Made by a program: the position numbers and the translations under genes. Shown here piece by piece: positions 1 through 12,483 of a DNA stretch of 64,000 nt. Each line of letters starts with the position of its first letter. Positions within the stretch are counted from its first letter, which is position 1. The stretch comes from Chamaea fasciata (taxonomy: Eukaryota; Chordata; Aves; Passeriformes; Sylviidae). The notes below the pieces were generated by a model, which was not told the DNA's origin, searched no databases, and saw only the letters and a list, made by a program, of their open reading frames with translations. Location of the stretch: NCBI GenBank assembly GCA_029207755.1, contig JARCOQ010000012.1, positions 22,989,740 to 23,053,739 of the forward strand, in the 5' to 3' direction.

Positions 1-2014
1 CCCAGGTAACTCAGCCAATGGAGTTATCATGAACTCTTCTCACCAAAGGTCATTGTCAAACTCTCCTTATGACTAGGAATTGTTTTGCAAAGCACAGAAT
101 TTTAGACTTATTTAGACATTGTCAGACACCTTGATCTAGCAAATTTTCCAAATCCTTCCTGAGTTTTCCAGGACAAGATTTAAAGTGGGGTAAGTTTTGT
201 GGCAGATCTGCACTTGTTAGCAAGTTCAGAATCCTATTTGTTTACAAGGACTATGGTGATTTCCATCAGCTCAGGTGGTGTTTGTAGGGACTACGATGAT
301 TTAGATGAGGTGAAGGTCTGCTGCGGGTGGATGAAGATCCTTAAGTGAAAAAAGGTTCTGGGGAATGGATGGGGAGGAGGAAAAGCTTAACAGTTTTTAA
401 AGTGGATGCCTTTAGGTAAATTCTGCTTTCTTTAGTCCAAAAATCTCAAATGTCATCTCTTCCCTCACATGGGTGAAGAAAGGAGCATTTGGCCTTCTAG
501 TGCTTTGGAGAAATCCTGTTTCTGCCTGAACAAAAGTCCTCCCTAGTGAGAAGGTAAGTCCCCTCTGTCACATCTTCTTTCTGTCCTGCAGTGGTTAAAG
601 CCAAAGCAAAATCTCTCACGAGGGGTTGAGACCTCATCCTGCAATTGTGGTTGAACAAAGCAGATGTTGGCCACGCCATGTGCTCCACTGGAAGGTTTGC
701 AGAACAACTCAGTCGGGTTTTGGTTTTCTGATCCGAAGCTTGTTCTTTGTCTGCCCCGGTGGGGTCCAGGAGCTCCTCTGCTGGGTGACACACCTGGGAA
801 CAAGGTGGGATGAGTGGAGAGTCCTGTCCTGTTGTCCTGACTAAAAACAGGGAGCTGAGATTTAGTGTTTGCATCCCATGGAAGCTGTTGGAGAGTGCCC
901 AGTAAAGTTACACATCAGTTCCTACTGGTAAATAAAGGATAACTAAGCGGTGGAAACCCAGCACAAACTGGGTTTTGTGGAATCTTTGGGTGTTTGAAAT
1001 GTTCAGGACATTTCTTCTACAGGTTTCGAAAGCCTGGTTGTGATTAACTCCAGAGCTGGCTTTATTTTATAAAAACAATACAGTTGTGATAGGAAGCTTG
1101 AATCAATATTGATTCGAAGGAAGGTGACACTAAGAGGGAATAGAATATTTACCTTTTTACCTGCAGGCTTAAATACCTAATTTAGGAGTTCTTTCTCTTG
1201 CAATTTTTATGGCTCTAAGTTGAGCTGTGTGAATACTCCCTGTGTCAATCACCAACACCACTCCTTGCAATGGGAGTCCTGTCAAGTAGGGGTTTTATTT
1301 CTGTTATTTCTGATCTTTTTAATATTTCTCACACAGCAGAGCCATTGTATCAGCAGTGCATTTTGTATTTTCCGTGGTAATTGGGTACTGCAGGGGTAGA
1401 ATTTATTTCAGTTTATATGTGGAAATAACACAGAGACAAAGAAATTTCAGGCTTGTCCTTCCCTCGTGGGTCAGGCAATATTGGCAAGGGTTTATTGGGG
1501 TTTTTTGGCCTATAAATACTCCCTACTCTATATGTCCTGCTGTCACTGTGCTTGTGTCACCTTTCCATCTCCACGTGAGTTCATGGCTGCTAAATTTAGT
1601 GTTTGCAATACAGGGAGCAAAGCTGCTGCATGGGGAAAGGAAAAGATGATCTGAACACAAACAGTGACTTCTGGAGTTCATGGAAACCAGGGATTTTCAG
1701 AACAGAAAATGCCCCAAACAAAGAGATGTACACCAGTTCTAAGTCAACTCTTAGTTCTTCAAACCCAGGTTTCTACTGCTGCTGCTGAATGTTTGTGAAG
1801 GTGTTCATAAAGGTGGTGTCAAACTGGTAAAAGACATTATATTTCTGGTAAAAACAATTCACCAGTGGTCTAAAATATCTTGGGTAGCAAATCTGTGAAT
1901 TCTCTGGGTTCTGTTCTGTGTGTTCATGGCTGTGGCCTGTACAGAACAATAAAGCTGAAATGCAAATGCATCTCATGTGAGACAATGTCCAAAACCCGCA
2001 TGAGGCTCCAGTGC
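1..2014. other. Unique noncoding DNA, no gene recognised
   Basis: AT-rich unique sequence. The longest open frame is a 125-codon minus-strand frame at 497-874 with no recognisable domain. The only structured element I see is a 16 bp palindrome at 1100-1115, listed separately. No transposon remnant was recognised. Confidence 0.6.
1100..1115. promoter_or_regulatory. Perfect 16 bp palindrome with paired ONECUT-like cores
   Basis: GAATCAATATTGATTC reads the same on both strands. It contains AATCAATA on one strand and the same core on the other, overlapping at the centre. AATCAATA resembles the known binding core of ONECUT/HNF6 proteins. Whether it is bound is inference; a chance palindrome is possible. 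Confidence 0.25.
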
Positions 2015-2060
2015 CAAAACAAACAAACAAACAAACAAACACACACACAAAAAAAAGAAG
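2015..2060. repeat. (AAAC)n/(AC)n/A compound microsatellite
   Basis: About six AAAC units pass into an AC run and then an A tract before GAAGG. It is a simple-sequence repeat. No tRNA-like or LINE-like sequence was recognised directly upstream, so a retroposon tail is not supported. Confidence 0.9.
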
Positions 2061-2689
2061 GAAGCAGACTTTCCCTGAAAGTCTGCAAGAAAATTAAGCC
2101 ATAATAGAATAACTTCTGTTAGTTCATGGAAATTTTAAGAGTGATTATTCTAGTAAGGGCAACATCTACAAGTTCTTCATGAATTAAAATTATAATTATT
2201 GTAGTTTGAAGTGGTCAGGATTTTGGAGATAGAAATTTGTTCCCAGCAGTATAATTAAATAAGGGAGATAATATAAGGTAGAAACAAAGGCCTTTTAACT
2301 CCCCGACCTGAATTTCGGTTTTCCAAGTCCTGCCAGTGTCAGCTATGGTAATTTTAAAGGTAACAGTAATGTTTTAAAAGAATAGATCAGCTTAGAATGA
2401 ATAAGAAAAGAGAATAACCCTTTCCATAAATCCTTAAGCTTTGACAAATTAAACAATTCCTTACATTATTGGAAAAGTAAAGGTAATATTGTGCTGCAGC
2501 TGTCTTCAAATTCTGTCTGTAGAAAGACCATAGCTTAATATGCCTTTTGTTTGGGAATATGGAGATGTTTGTTGGGTTGAAACCAGGAGCTCCCATTCTG
2601 CAGAAGCTCCAGTGTTTCACTTGGGGTTTTTATTATTGCTTTGAATTAGAACAGAAATATAAATATCTCACACAAGAAAATATTTAAGC
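2061..2689. other. Unique AT-rich noncoding DNA
   Basis: No open frame longer than 77 codons and no repeat family recognised. Confidence 0.6.
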
Positions 2690-2727
2690 AAAAGAAAAGG
2701 AAAAGAAAAGAAAAGAGGAGAAAAAGA
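2690..2727. repeat. (AAAAG)n purine-rich microsatellite
   Basis: Imperfect AAAAG units with G-rich interruptions, all purine on the plus strand. Confidence 0.85.
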
Positions 2728-5700
2728 ATCTCTATGCCAAACTCAAACTTACCAAACTGCATTTTGAAACACACTGCATTGATCTATTGTGTTTTCTGCT
2801 TAGAAATGTTGACAAATTCCCTAATAAAAATGATTATAATGCATAATGTGGCTAGCCTGTGGGAGGAGGGAGCAGCTCTGGGCAAGACACTCTGGGCAGG
2901 CAGCCTGCCTCTCTCTCCCAGGCAGCCTTCCAAGCCAAGCTGCCAGCCCTCCAGCCAGCCTGCCTGCTTGTCACAAGTTTTAGTGGAATAAACATTCCCA
3001 GAGAACGTTTTGATCCAGAAAATCAGCAGTTTTTGATGGCAAATTGTTCATCAGAAGAGTTTTAGCCTGCTCTATTAAGAACATAAGTCTCTGAAATTGT
3101 TAGTCTTGAATAGAAGTGTTGCCAAACAATTGAATGTAATAGCCTTCACTGCCTGGAAGGCTCGCTCACTTTGTCTCTGTAATAGCTCTTGGTTTTCTTT
3201 TAACACCCCCTGGAAAGGAGTAAAAGTTAATTAAAGTGGGTATTTTTCTGTGTTTTCAGGCTGTTGCCATTGAAACAAGTGTGGACAGGGTTCAACGAAA
3301 TGGAGTTCAGAGTCAGCTGAACTTGGAGGTGTCATGAAAACAGCCGTACTTTGCAGAATGGGTTATCAGCCTAATTAGTTTGGAGGAGGAAAAAACTTGT
3401 AGATTTTTCAAAATAAAAAGATGGAATACATTTCATTGATAGTCCTAATGCTTTTCACTTGTAATTTCTTTATAAAGCCATTGAACTAATTAAAATTTTG
3501 TTCAGATCTGGGTGCAGCTCCCTCTGTTAGAATCCCTCTCTGTCAGCACGAGCGCAGAAGAGAGGGGCAGTGGGAATCAGGAGCAGCACTGTTTAGGAGG
3601 CATCCAGATGATCCAAGCCCAGCCCCTTTCGTGCTGAGCTTTGAGGAGAAGGGGATTTTGGCAGCGTGGGCTGTGGTGTCCTGGCTTGGGCTGCAGCCCC
3701 TGAGTGACCCCTGTGTGAGGCACTGCCCCAGGTCAGGCCAGCCTTGGAGCAGGGCTGCAGCAGAGCTGGGTGAGGGATGTGCTGGGAGCAGCTCAAGGTG
3801 TGCCAGGGGTGTGTGGGAGCACCTGGAAACTGCTCCTGTGCGGTGCCAGCCCCAGGGCTGGGCTGCAGCTCTGATCCCCTGCTTTTCCATGCCTTAGCCT
3901 CGAACACCAAGCTCTGTTTGCCAAGGGCTTCTGCCTCCCTTCAAATCACCGGCTTTCTACCCAAATCTCTTTTGCTTTCTTGTCGTTTTCCTTTCTCTTC
4001 CATTCCCATTGATGCCATTGTGGTGCCATCTGTTTTCTAGGTGGGGAAGATCCATTTCAGGCCACTTACACTGAGAGCAGGGCCAGATTCACATTCACAT
4101 AAAAACTCTTTCATGAAGAGGAAATTTGCATAAGAATACTTGAAACCAATTTTTTTTCTCTAATCAACAGCAGTGAGGACTGGACTCACACCAGTGTGCT
4201 GCGTTCTGATGAATTTTTCTGTTGTGACTTTTCCTGTTATGAATCCCACTCCGAGAACAGAAATACAGCAATAATAGCAAATATATCTACCTGTGTGGTC
4301 TCTGTGTTTGAGGCATTGCAGACATTCATGTTTAAATGCCATTCTGAACTTTTGATGAGGACATCAGCCTTGTAAGATCTCATTCTTGAAACCGTCTGAC
4401 AGATTTTGAAGTAGAAAAAGACTTAAGAGACTTTAATACTCTATTAAATAAGAAACCCTCTTTCCTCTCCTTATGTATTCATCTCGTTCACAAACTTTGA
4501 TGTGCAACTTTGATTAGGTATAAAAAAAAAAATAAAGGGTACTTCATTCTGGCATATTTTGAAAAATTTCATCAATTTTCAGGGAGCAAAATGCCCTTAT
4601 CTTCTCAGCATGTCTAAGAAGTCTGAAGAAGACTTCAATCAGACCTGGTTTTCATAGCAAAAACTCTTGCTGCCTTTCCTTCAGGATGTCCTCTGACTCA
4701 TCAGCACCTGAGAGGTTTGGCTCCAGCAGAAAGGGGTGAAAACCAAGAATTCATAAACTCTTCAGTGGTAGCTGGGTCAGTTGGGCAAAGAGGAGGAGCT
4801 GAGGAGGATGAAGGTCAATGTGCTTTTACCATAAAAATCCTCCCCATTCATCTGGGTGGAGAAGGACATTGATGGGAGAGCTTGGTGTTCAGGATTAAAC
4901 ATCTTTTCTTTTCTAGTCTCTCAGATTTGCTGTGGAAAATTCCACCCCAGAATTCTTCTTCATCTCTGGGTCTGTGACAGAAAACAATCACCATTCCAGT
5001 TCCATACCCAGTATGATTCCTCAGTGTCCAAGGGGCTCTGAAGGAGAATGAGCTCGATGGAAATGAGAAGGTGCCTCATGAAACAGAGCAGCTTCTGAAA
5101 GCTCTTCTTTTCCTCCACAGCGTCAGCTCCTGAACTGCTCATGAAAAATCCTGTTATGTAACTGAAAACTCTTTGTAAGGAAAGATTTCAGCATAATGAG
5201 GAGCCTGCTCACAACAATAGAGGTGATGGACCTGACACTTCTTCATTTCTAATTATGCTGTTGGAGCAGCTACATGTCTGAGTTATCTTTGCCTTGTTTG
5301 TTCCCCCTTTCTTAGATTGCCATTGATACAAAATGAAAAAGAGAAGAAAAATCAGGCCAAAGGGCTCTAAGGTTCTGTGTGTGTCTTTAAAGAGATTGTA
5401 TTTACTTGAGTGAGTGGGAATTTTTGTTTCCCTTGCATGTGGTTTTATTTAATATTGGAGAAATAATTGAGTGGGAATGGCAAGAACTGCTTTGCTCCAC
5501 TGTTCAAATTATGAGGCAGGAGCATGAGGTGGGAATTCCATGTCCTTCTTACAGGAAGCCAGATGCTGCTTTCAGTAGAAACTTTCACCAGGAAGATGTA
5601 TTGACATTTCAATTATTACCCAGCTATGCTCTCCTAATGCACCAAACAGCAGATATCATTTATAAACCTTTTAATGGAAATAGCTGGAGCCACTTCATTA

Positions 5701-5970
5701 TTTCAATGAGCTCTTAAAATGTTGATGAGTAGTGTGATGTTTTTACATAATAATACCATTAAAAATTACTGCTTTTGTGTATGTTTTTGTGAGAATGCAT
5801 TTATTTGGCATTGTTAAAACCATTTAACATTTTTTCAGAAGTTCAGTGTTGGAACAGCAGATAATGGGTAAGTTTTAAGCCTTATTGACATAAGAACAAA
5901 ACCTTTAAGAAGTCATAAAAATAATAAACCCAAATCTACTTTGTTCAGGTGCCATTCAAAGGAAATCAAA

Positions 5971-6010
5971 CTATTATGAAAATAATTAAATTTCTATTAT
6001 GAAAATAATT
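5971..6010. repeat. Two direct copies of a 17 bp motif
   Basis: CTATTATGAAAATAATT occurs twice, about 23 bp start to start. This is consistent with a small local duplication in AT-rich DNA. Confidence 0.7.
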
Positions 6011-6119
6011 TAAATTCATAAGATATGAAGATTTCCACTGGAAGATTTCTTACCAAAAGGAATATTGAGTGAATCAGCTTTGAGGCATCCTGAAGAGCAT
6101 CTCTGGCTGGAAGTGTCAA

Positions 6120-6400
6120 GAATTAACATTTGATTAGGAGAGCAAGAAATGGCTCTTTTAATGACATGGGCTTGAAAAAGACATTGATTAATCTCTGCTC
6201 ATGTGCAGATCTCAGACCACTTGATAAAGGCCAAAGAGGTTTTTTTGCTACAGTCATTTCAGAGGTCAGGCGAGCGAGGGACAACAGGACTCAGGAGTTT
6301 TATCTTCTTTATGAGCCATCTGCTATTGAAAGGAAGAGACCAGAAAAGCAGAGTAGAAGAAGGAGTTTAAGATCTAAATTTTTAGCTAAATGAGATGCTC
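6120..6400. other. Candidate conserved noncoding block
   Basis: This stretch mixes AT-rich homeodomain-like cores with balanced, non-repetitive sequence. It carries an 87-codon plus-strand frame (6130-6393) whose product has an arginine-rich C-terminal part and matches no family I know. I read the frame as chance and the block as possible regulatory DNA. No alignment supports this. Confidence 0.15.
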
Positions 6401-7440
6401 AAATATTCTTGGAACATTTTGAGCTGAGGATAAGCATTTTTTTGGTTTTTTATTTGTGTGTTTATCTACGTCCACATCAGCTGGTCCAAGCTTTTCCAGG
6501 GCCTAAGTTAATTTCAGATTTTCAGCAGAGCTAAGACTCTCCTGAACCAGCCAGCATCAGTTTAACAATGTCCCCTGGTATTTTGTGTGACAAAAATATT
6601 TGGCCTCTATATTTGTAGTCAGGGTTAGAACAATTTGAAAATAAAGAAATGATGCAGTTTAGGATATTTTTTTCAGGAGAGAATTGGTTTTTGTCATGCT
6701 TGTTTTGCAGGTACAATAGACCGTTCTAGTTCACAAGTACTGGCACATTATTTGTTTGTTAAATGGCTGGCTCTGCCTTTGTCAAAGGGGAGTAACAGTG
6801 CATTAATTCACCAATGAAACCACTCTATATTGCACTGAAAAAGGGGGTAAGGAATGATAACACCCCCAATCCTTTTCCCCCGTGCCAGAATATGGTTTTC
6901 CACGAAGCACAGAGGAAAAATCCTGGAATTTTCCACATTTCTAACAAATGTGTTAGAAGTCCATTATATTCTGCAGGGCACAGTCCTTGAAAAAGCTCAC
7001 TGAGGATACAGTGGCATGAAATAAAGCATTTTAGGTCTTTTGGGCTGTAACTGGGGTTTAGCAATATTAAAAATCCCATGTCTAGGTTGCTATTCCTCCT
7101 TTGTAGAGCATTTAATGCCAGACTATTAGGAGCAGAAAGAAATACAAAGTGAGAGGTGTGGAAAATAAGACAGGCTTATGTTTGATTCCCAAAGAAAGCT
7201 AAGGAGTTTCTCTAGAAAAGTGAATTTCCATCAAATCTACTGAGATAATCCCCAGGGCTACAGTTCTGCTCCAAGTTCAGTAACATGATATTGTAAATTT
7301 GGAATGGATCCCAAAGAAAGGATTATCCACTGATACCCTGTCCTGTTGAGATGCACCCACAGTGCTGAGGCTCTGTGTAGAGGATGGGATGTTTCCAGAA
7401 TATCCCCCCTCACCAAAACTTTATCACTGATTTTCCTCTG

Positions 7441-7480
7441 GATTTAAAATTCCTTATAAGGATTTAAAATTCCTTATTCG
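7441..7480. repeat. Perfect 20 bp tandem duplication
   Basis: GATTTAAAATTCCTTATAAG is followed at once by a second copy that differs only near its end. It is a recent-looking tandem duplication. Confidence 0.8.
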
Positions 7481-8496
7481 TGAGTGTCTGATCTTGCCAC
7501 AACACTGTGATGGAAGAGAAAATACCATCAAGAAAGCAATTAATTGTACCTGTGATACTCTTATGCTTCAAGACTAGGCAGTGAAAATGGAATTGATGTC
7601 TCATTCTAAGAATGTTTAGAAAATTTTCAGGAGCTGCTATGATAAAATATCTGTTCTTATTATTTATTTTGTTAAATGATCCATGTCTTAGATAAGCATA
7701 GTCTTCAGTGGAGCTTATTTAGGTTAGAAATGGATAATTACCTCAAGATAAATAAAAGCGGGATGCTGGCCTGGTAATTCGTCACTGGGTAGAATACAAT
7801 TAATTCAGGTTTACCTGGTTAGTATGAAAATGAGAATTAAAATTCACATCAGTATTAAGAACAGTATTTAGCAATGTTCAGGTATGGTAAAGCTTCCATC
7901 TGTTCCAAGAGCTGTCTGAAGTTTCTCAGCAGTACCAAGTTATCCCTATGTAGGTACTTATTAAAAATAAAGGCAGTTGGATATTTGCATGGCTGCAGCT
8001 TTCACAGTGGAAGAAAAGAGCCAAAGGAATAAATGCCTCTTTGTTCCAAAATTTTCTTTCAAAAGTAAAATTTGTTTTAGATATACTTGTGCAGAGTTGT
8101 ACACAATTGGGTGTATTGTGGAAGCCAGTCAATAAGCAGTTCTTGAAATACACTTTAATATCTTTCACAAGGACTTTTGTACAGCATGCAGGGCTTGTGT
8201 TCAGGACTAAATTTTTGCACTCACCCAGAGTAGTGAATAGGCTGATATTTTTAAATTAATATCCTTATTATCCTGCTTTAATCACATGAACCTGTCAGAT
8301 CTGCTGTAGGGTTTCCAGTGTAAGTGTGACCTTAAAACGCATAAACTGCTGCTGTACACTCATTATAGAACTGCACACAAACAGACTTTGCTGCTTTAAT
8401 CCCTGTTTGAAGGTGGCTTTGGTGAAATCCCTGTTATTGGTCTGAAAAAAAATCTCTAAATAAAATATCTACTCACTATCTAAGTATTGTGGCTCC

Positions 8497-8518
8497 TTTT
8501 TTTTTTTTTTTTTTTTTT
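8497..8518. repeat. T22 homopolymer
   Basis: Twenty-two consecutive T. No polyadenylation signal or recognisable retrocopy was seen on the minus strand next to it. Confidence 0.9.
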
Positions 8519-9570
8519 GTGCTCGTTACTCATTATGTGTACGTGCAATAATGTCACATATCAAAGTAACACTGAGCTTCAGCCAGCTCTGTGGCGAGCA
8601 GTGAGATCATTATTTCTGTTCTGCAGCTGAGGTTTGGAACTTGCAGACTAAAGCTGCCCCTTGCTTCTCTTCCCAGCTGATCTTTAGTTCATTCCCGTGC
8701 AGTGGCAATTCTTATCAAATGGGACTTTGAGGAACAAATTTGAAGACAAAACATGTTAAGCACTATAAATGATGCAGAGAAGGAAATGAAAAGAATGAAA
8801 GATATTTTTTTTTTTTCCAAGTCAGGGCTGTAATTGTTTGTGCTGCAGGTTCCACTCTGCCCTCCATTTAAATCAAAATGTCTTGCTAAAATTTAGTTTT
8901 TGGTTTATGTAAGACACAGCATCCTTCACCCAGCAGAGCCACCGTGAGCACCTTTCCTCTTTTTGGTCATCTCTCACATCATTTCTTCCCCTGTGGGTTT
9001 CTTCTATTCACACCCTTTACCTTTTCCTTCTTCTCAACTGCATTTCCCATTTGATGACTGAATTGACCCCACCAGGCTTTAGCAAATCCCTCTGTTTAAT
9101 AAAACAACTGTTGTCATCCCCACCCAAAACCCCTCCCACCCCGGCACCAAAACTCTGCTCGACTCATCAGAGGAGGAAAATTTGCAAGGAATAAAAGATT
9201 GAGGCTGCCTGGCTGGTGGAACTTCACTTAATTAACCTAATTGAAATTACAAGTGTTGCTAATGAGACAAAAATAGGCCAACAAATAAATTATTTCCATT
9301 ACATGTCATTTGAAAATAATTAGCAAAAGATAAACATTTAGTTCAGTGACCAAATTTGGCCTCTAGTTCTCTGTGCTGCTCTTTAGCACGGGGGACTTTG
9401 TGATGTGTAAATGAAATTAGAAACTGCAGCTCTGTAGCAATGTAATGTGGCCTTCTATAAATCCCTGGTAAGCTCTGACAGCAGTATCCAGGTTAGTACA
9501 CAGACCTTGAATGAAAGGGAGGGATTTGCAGTACAGCCACAGGAGGGAAAGAATTTATTGAGCACTGTGT
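8519..9570. other. Unique noncoding DNA
   Basis: No gene or transposon recognised. It includes a T tract near 8805-8817 and the candidate block at 9225-9480. Confidence 0.55.
9225..9480. other. Candidate conserved noncoding block
   Basis: Dense TAAT-type cores (TTAATTAA, TAATTGAAATTA, AATAATTAG) sit in otherwise complex, non-repetitive sequence, a look common to vertebrate developmental enhancers. This rests on composition and motifs only; no cross-species alignment was run. Confidence 0.2.
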
Positions 9571-9595
9571 AAAAAAAAAAAAGAAAAAAAAAAAA
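9571..9595. repeat. A-rich homopolymer, A12-G-A12
   Basis: Two 12-base A runs are separated by one G. No retrotransposon body was recognised beside it. Confidence 0.9.
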
Positions 9596-12462
9596 GGGTG
9601 ATGTTTATCAAAAAATGATGACAAATATGTACATTATTTTGCAAATACTGCTTTGATCTCTATAGCAAAAGTACTTCTAGAGCGGCAAGCGTGCTAATTT
9701 GCCACTTCTAAAGAAATGAAATCTAAATATTTTTAAATTAATGGGTTCCAAAAGCATCAGGTAAAAGCATCTGTAGCAGAACAGGGGCTCTTTGTTTGGA
9801 GCTCGCAGTCAGATTTCTGTCTCATTAAATCAAGGCTGTTTAGAGAGGAAGGTTTCCAACTGACACCCTGGAGTTTGAACCATGAGGAAAGTTCTGCAGA
9901 GAAGATTAGTATGAAAAATGACTGCAGGATTCAGCTGGAGTTTCTTTGGTTAATTTTGTAGCAGAGGGCAAGTTTAGTCACTGTACGGTAGAAGGCCTTG
10001 CCAGGAGAACAAACAAAAATATGTATTTCTACATTTTCTTTGAAATTTTCTATATCGAACAAAAGATCTTCAGGTAAATGAACTTTGCATGTACCTAAAC
10101 TACTTTAAGAGCCACTTTTTACACTTTAAACCCCACCAAATTAATTTATTTTGTTACAGTGCAAGGTGTTTGTCATATTTGTCGCCAAATCTGAATTTTT
10201 CTACTAGACAGCAAAGATCATTCCCTCCTAATTTATCTTTTCTAAGTTCATCATTTATGGTAGTCTCCATTTTTGGCGATCACATTTAAGCCACCTGTTA
10301 TGCTTATTTTGGAGCAATCAGTTTTAAGTCTTACAGTGGGAGGGGATAAAACTCCCCAAATCCAACCCAGCTTCCCGCACAGACGCTGTGGCCTGAGGGG
10401 ACTGAAGGGGTTTTGGCCTTGCTGGTGTCATCACAATTTCCTGGCTGGCATTTGACTGAAGTTTCCTCTTATCCCCAAGATCTTCTTGTCTTCCTGGGGA
10501 ATTTAGGTTATCCCAGGACTGTGGGCAGACTAATTTAGTAGTGACAGAAATAATTCATTTCCTTTTGCTGTTGTTGGTTTTGCTCCTTTGCTACCTTGGG
10601 GCTGGTGGGATGGCGCAGGTGGCCACAACCACAGCTCTCTGATGCCTTTACATCCTTTGAGAGCTCAGGATTCTGATAAGAGATTCCTGTATCTCCCTAC
10701 CTGGAAATTTGGTGCCACTGTGCTGGACAGCAGCCTTAGAGCTTCCAGCTGAGGGCATCATTTGCTCAATCGATATTTGCAATCTATGCATTTCTTCAGA
10801 GATATTTATTTGCTGGGAAAGGAAACTCTCCTGTGATCCTCAAACACAGCAGGATTTGCTGGTCACACAGTCTGTCCTGGAGAAATTCCTGGGGCTGCAC
10901 CTACCAGAGCTGCTGAGCTGCTCCCGTGCTGTGGGATCCAACAGATACTTGTGTCAATAGATACTTGTGGGCAAAACTCCCTGGGAATTCGGTAGGGACA
11001 GGCTTTGTCCACTGAAATCCCCTCTGGTGCTGGGAATCCCAGGGAAATCTGGCAGTCTGAAAGGAAAGGCCTGTCTGTCAGGAAACAGGGATCGTGGGCT
11101 CAGAGGGAAGGGAGCCAGGGACTCATCACATTTTGCAAACAAAATCACCATCGCAACAGAAACCAAAAATTCTCCTTTCTCACTAGGGCCTGATGGTTCT
11201 GCTCCAGACAAACCCCAACACTTTCCTTGGACCATTTTGCCAACAAATTCATGACTTATGGGGATGTAAAGCAATACTTTATTCAAAATAATTGAGCTCT
11301 CCCTTTGCATAAAACTTTTGTGTTATTAACCATCAGTAAAATTGGTAAAAATTTGAACATTTTCTGCAAGAGGTTTTCAGATATGTCTATCAGGGCCATG
11401 ACATTTGTGTAGCTCTGGTAGCCCTTATTTATCCAGCTATCCAGACTCAATCATATCCCTGACATTCAATCATATCCCTGACTGATGCCCCTTGTGGTGC
11501 TCTGGTCTGGCTGTTGGGAAGTCAATGTCGATTTTCTGCCCAGCCTGTGCTGCTTTTCTCCCCCCAGAGAAGGGCAGTTACAGGAATCATCATCTGGCGT
11601 TTAATTGTCCCAAACCGTACTTGCAAACTGGTTCACTGGCACATTCCTCTGAACACCAATTTATGGACTCGTTTGCAGGATCCAGACCTATTAGATAAAC
11701 AAGCCTTTCAAAGCTAATAGGTCAATAAATAGGCAGCAAGTGAATTCTTTATTTATTCCAAGGTTGAATGCTTGTCTTAGTAGGTCTCTGAGGAAAGAAA
11801 ACAACAACAACAAAAAAAATCACTCATAGAAGGACAGATAATTATCCTGGTGTGCCATGGGGAAATTCAGGCTTGTTTGTGTGTGGGATGGAGCTGAGGT
11901 GCTGGATGGGAAGATAAGAGTGGGAACAGGGAATTGTGCCGGGGAGGATGGAGGGAACAGGCACCCAGCCCCAAAGCAGCCCTGGAACCCCTCCCTCCCC
12001 CTTAAAAACACAAGCAGAGAGAGCAGATTGAGTGACTGAATGTTAACAAAACAAAGCCCTCAAAAATAATTGCATTTTTTCATATTGTGATTCATTTCAA
12101 TTTCATGAGTCTCAAAACACTACTTCTCAAGTGATTAATGTTTTCTCCATTGATTGCAACTGCGCTTGAGTGAAGGTCTTTCTTCATAGTTTTAAACAAA
12201 GAAATGTTTTAAGGGTCACAAGATTAATGGCCTGACATTGAGGAGCCTTTCCACAGCTATGCAGGAGAGCAGGTGGGTTGTAAAAACAAACTCAATCCTT
12301 AGGTGATGTGAAATACAAAATTATAATCCCCTTTTGGATATAAAACTTACCTCATGTGATGTACTAGTTTTAGGAAATTTTTTCTACTCTTCCTGCCTTG
12401 CAATCTTTTTAATGTTTTTTTATCTCCTAGATTTTTCCTCCTTTTGTACTCTTAACTTGTGA
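9596..12462. other. Unique noncoding DNA
   Basis: No gene recognised. Minus-strand frames reach 118 codons (10954-11310) in a GC-richer patch and lack recognisable domains. A 17 bp motif is directly repeated at about 11447-11482. Confidence 0.55.
11447..11482. repeat. Direct repeat of TCAATCATATCCCTGAC
   Basis: The motif occurs twice with a start-to-start distance of about 19 bp. It is a simple local duplication. Confidence 0.75.
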
Positions 12463-12483
12463 TTATATATATATATGTATATT
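12463..12483. repeat. (TA)n microsatellite
   Basis: A short TA dinucleotide run is interrupted by TG and followed by a T-rich stretch. Confidence 0.8.

Larger units (their letters stand above)
2730..8496. other. Unique noncoding DNA
   Basis: Mostly AT-rich unique sequence with a GC-richer patch at about 3510-3900. Open frames in that patch reach 115 codons on the minus strand and have no recognisable domain. Short local duplications occur at 5971-6010 and 7441-7480. A candidate regulatory block at 6120-6400 is listed separately. No transposon remnant was recognised. Confidence 0.55.

Noticed and set aside
6130..6393. 87-codon frame with an arginine-rich end
   Set aside because: Matches no family I know. 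The composition comes from purine-rich DNA, and the block looks more like noncoding regulatory sequence.
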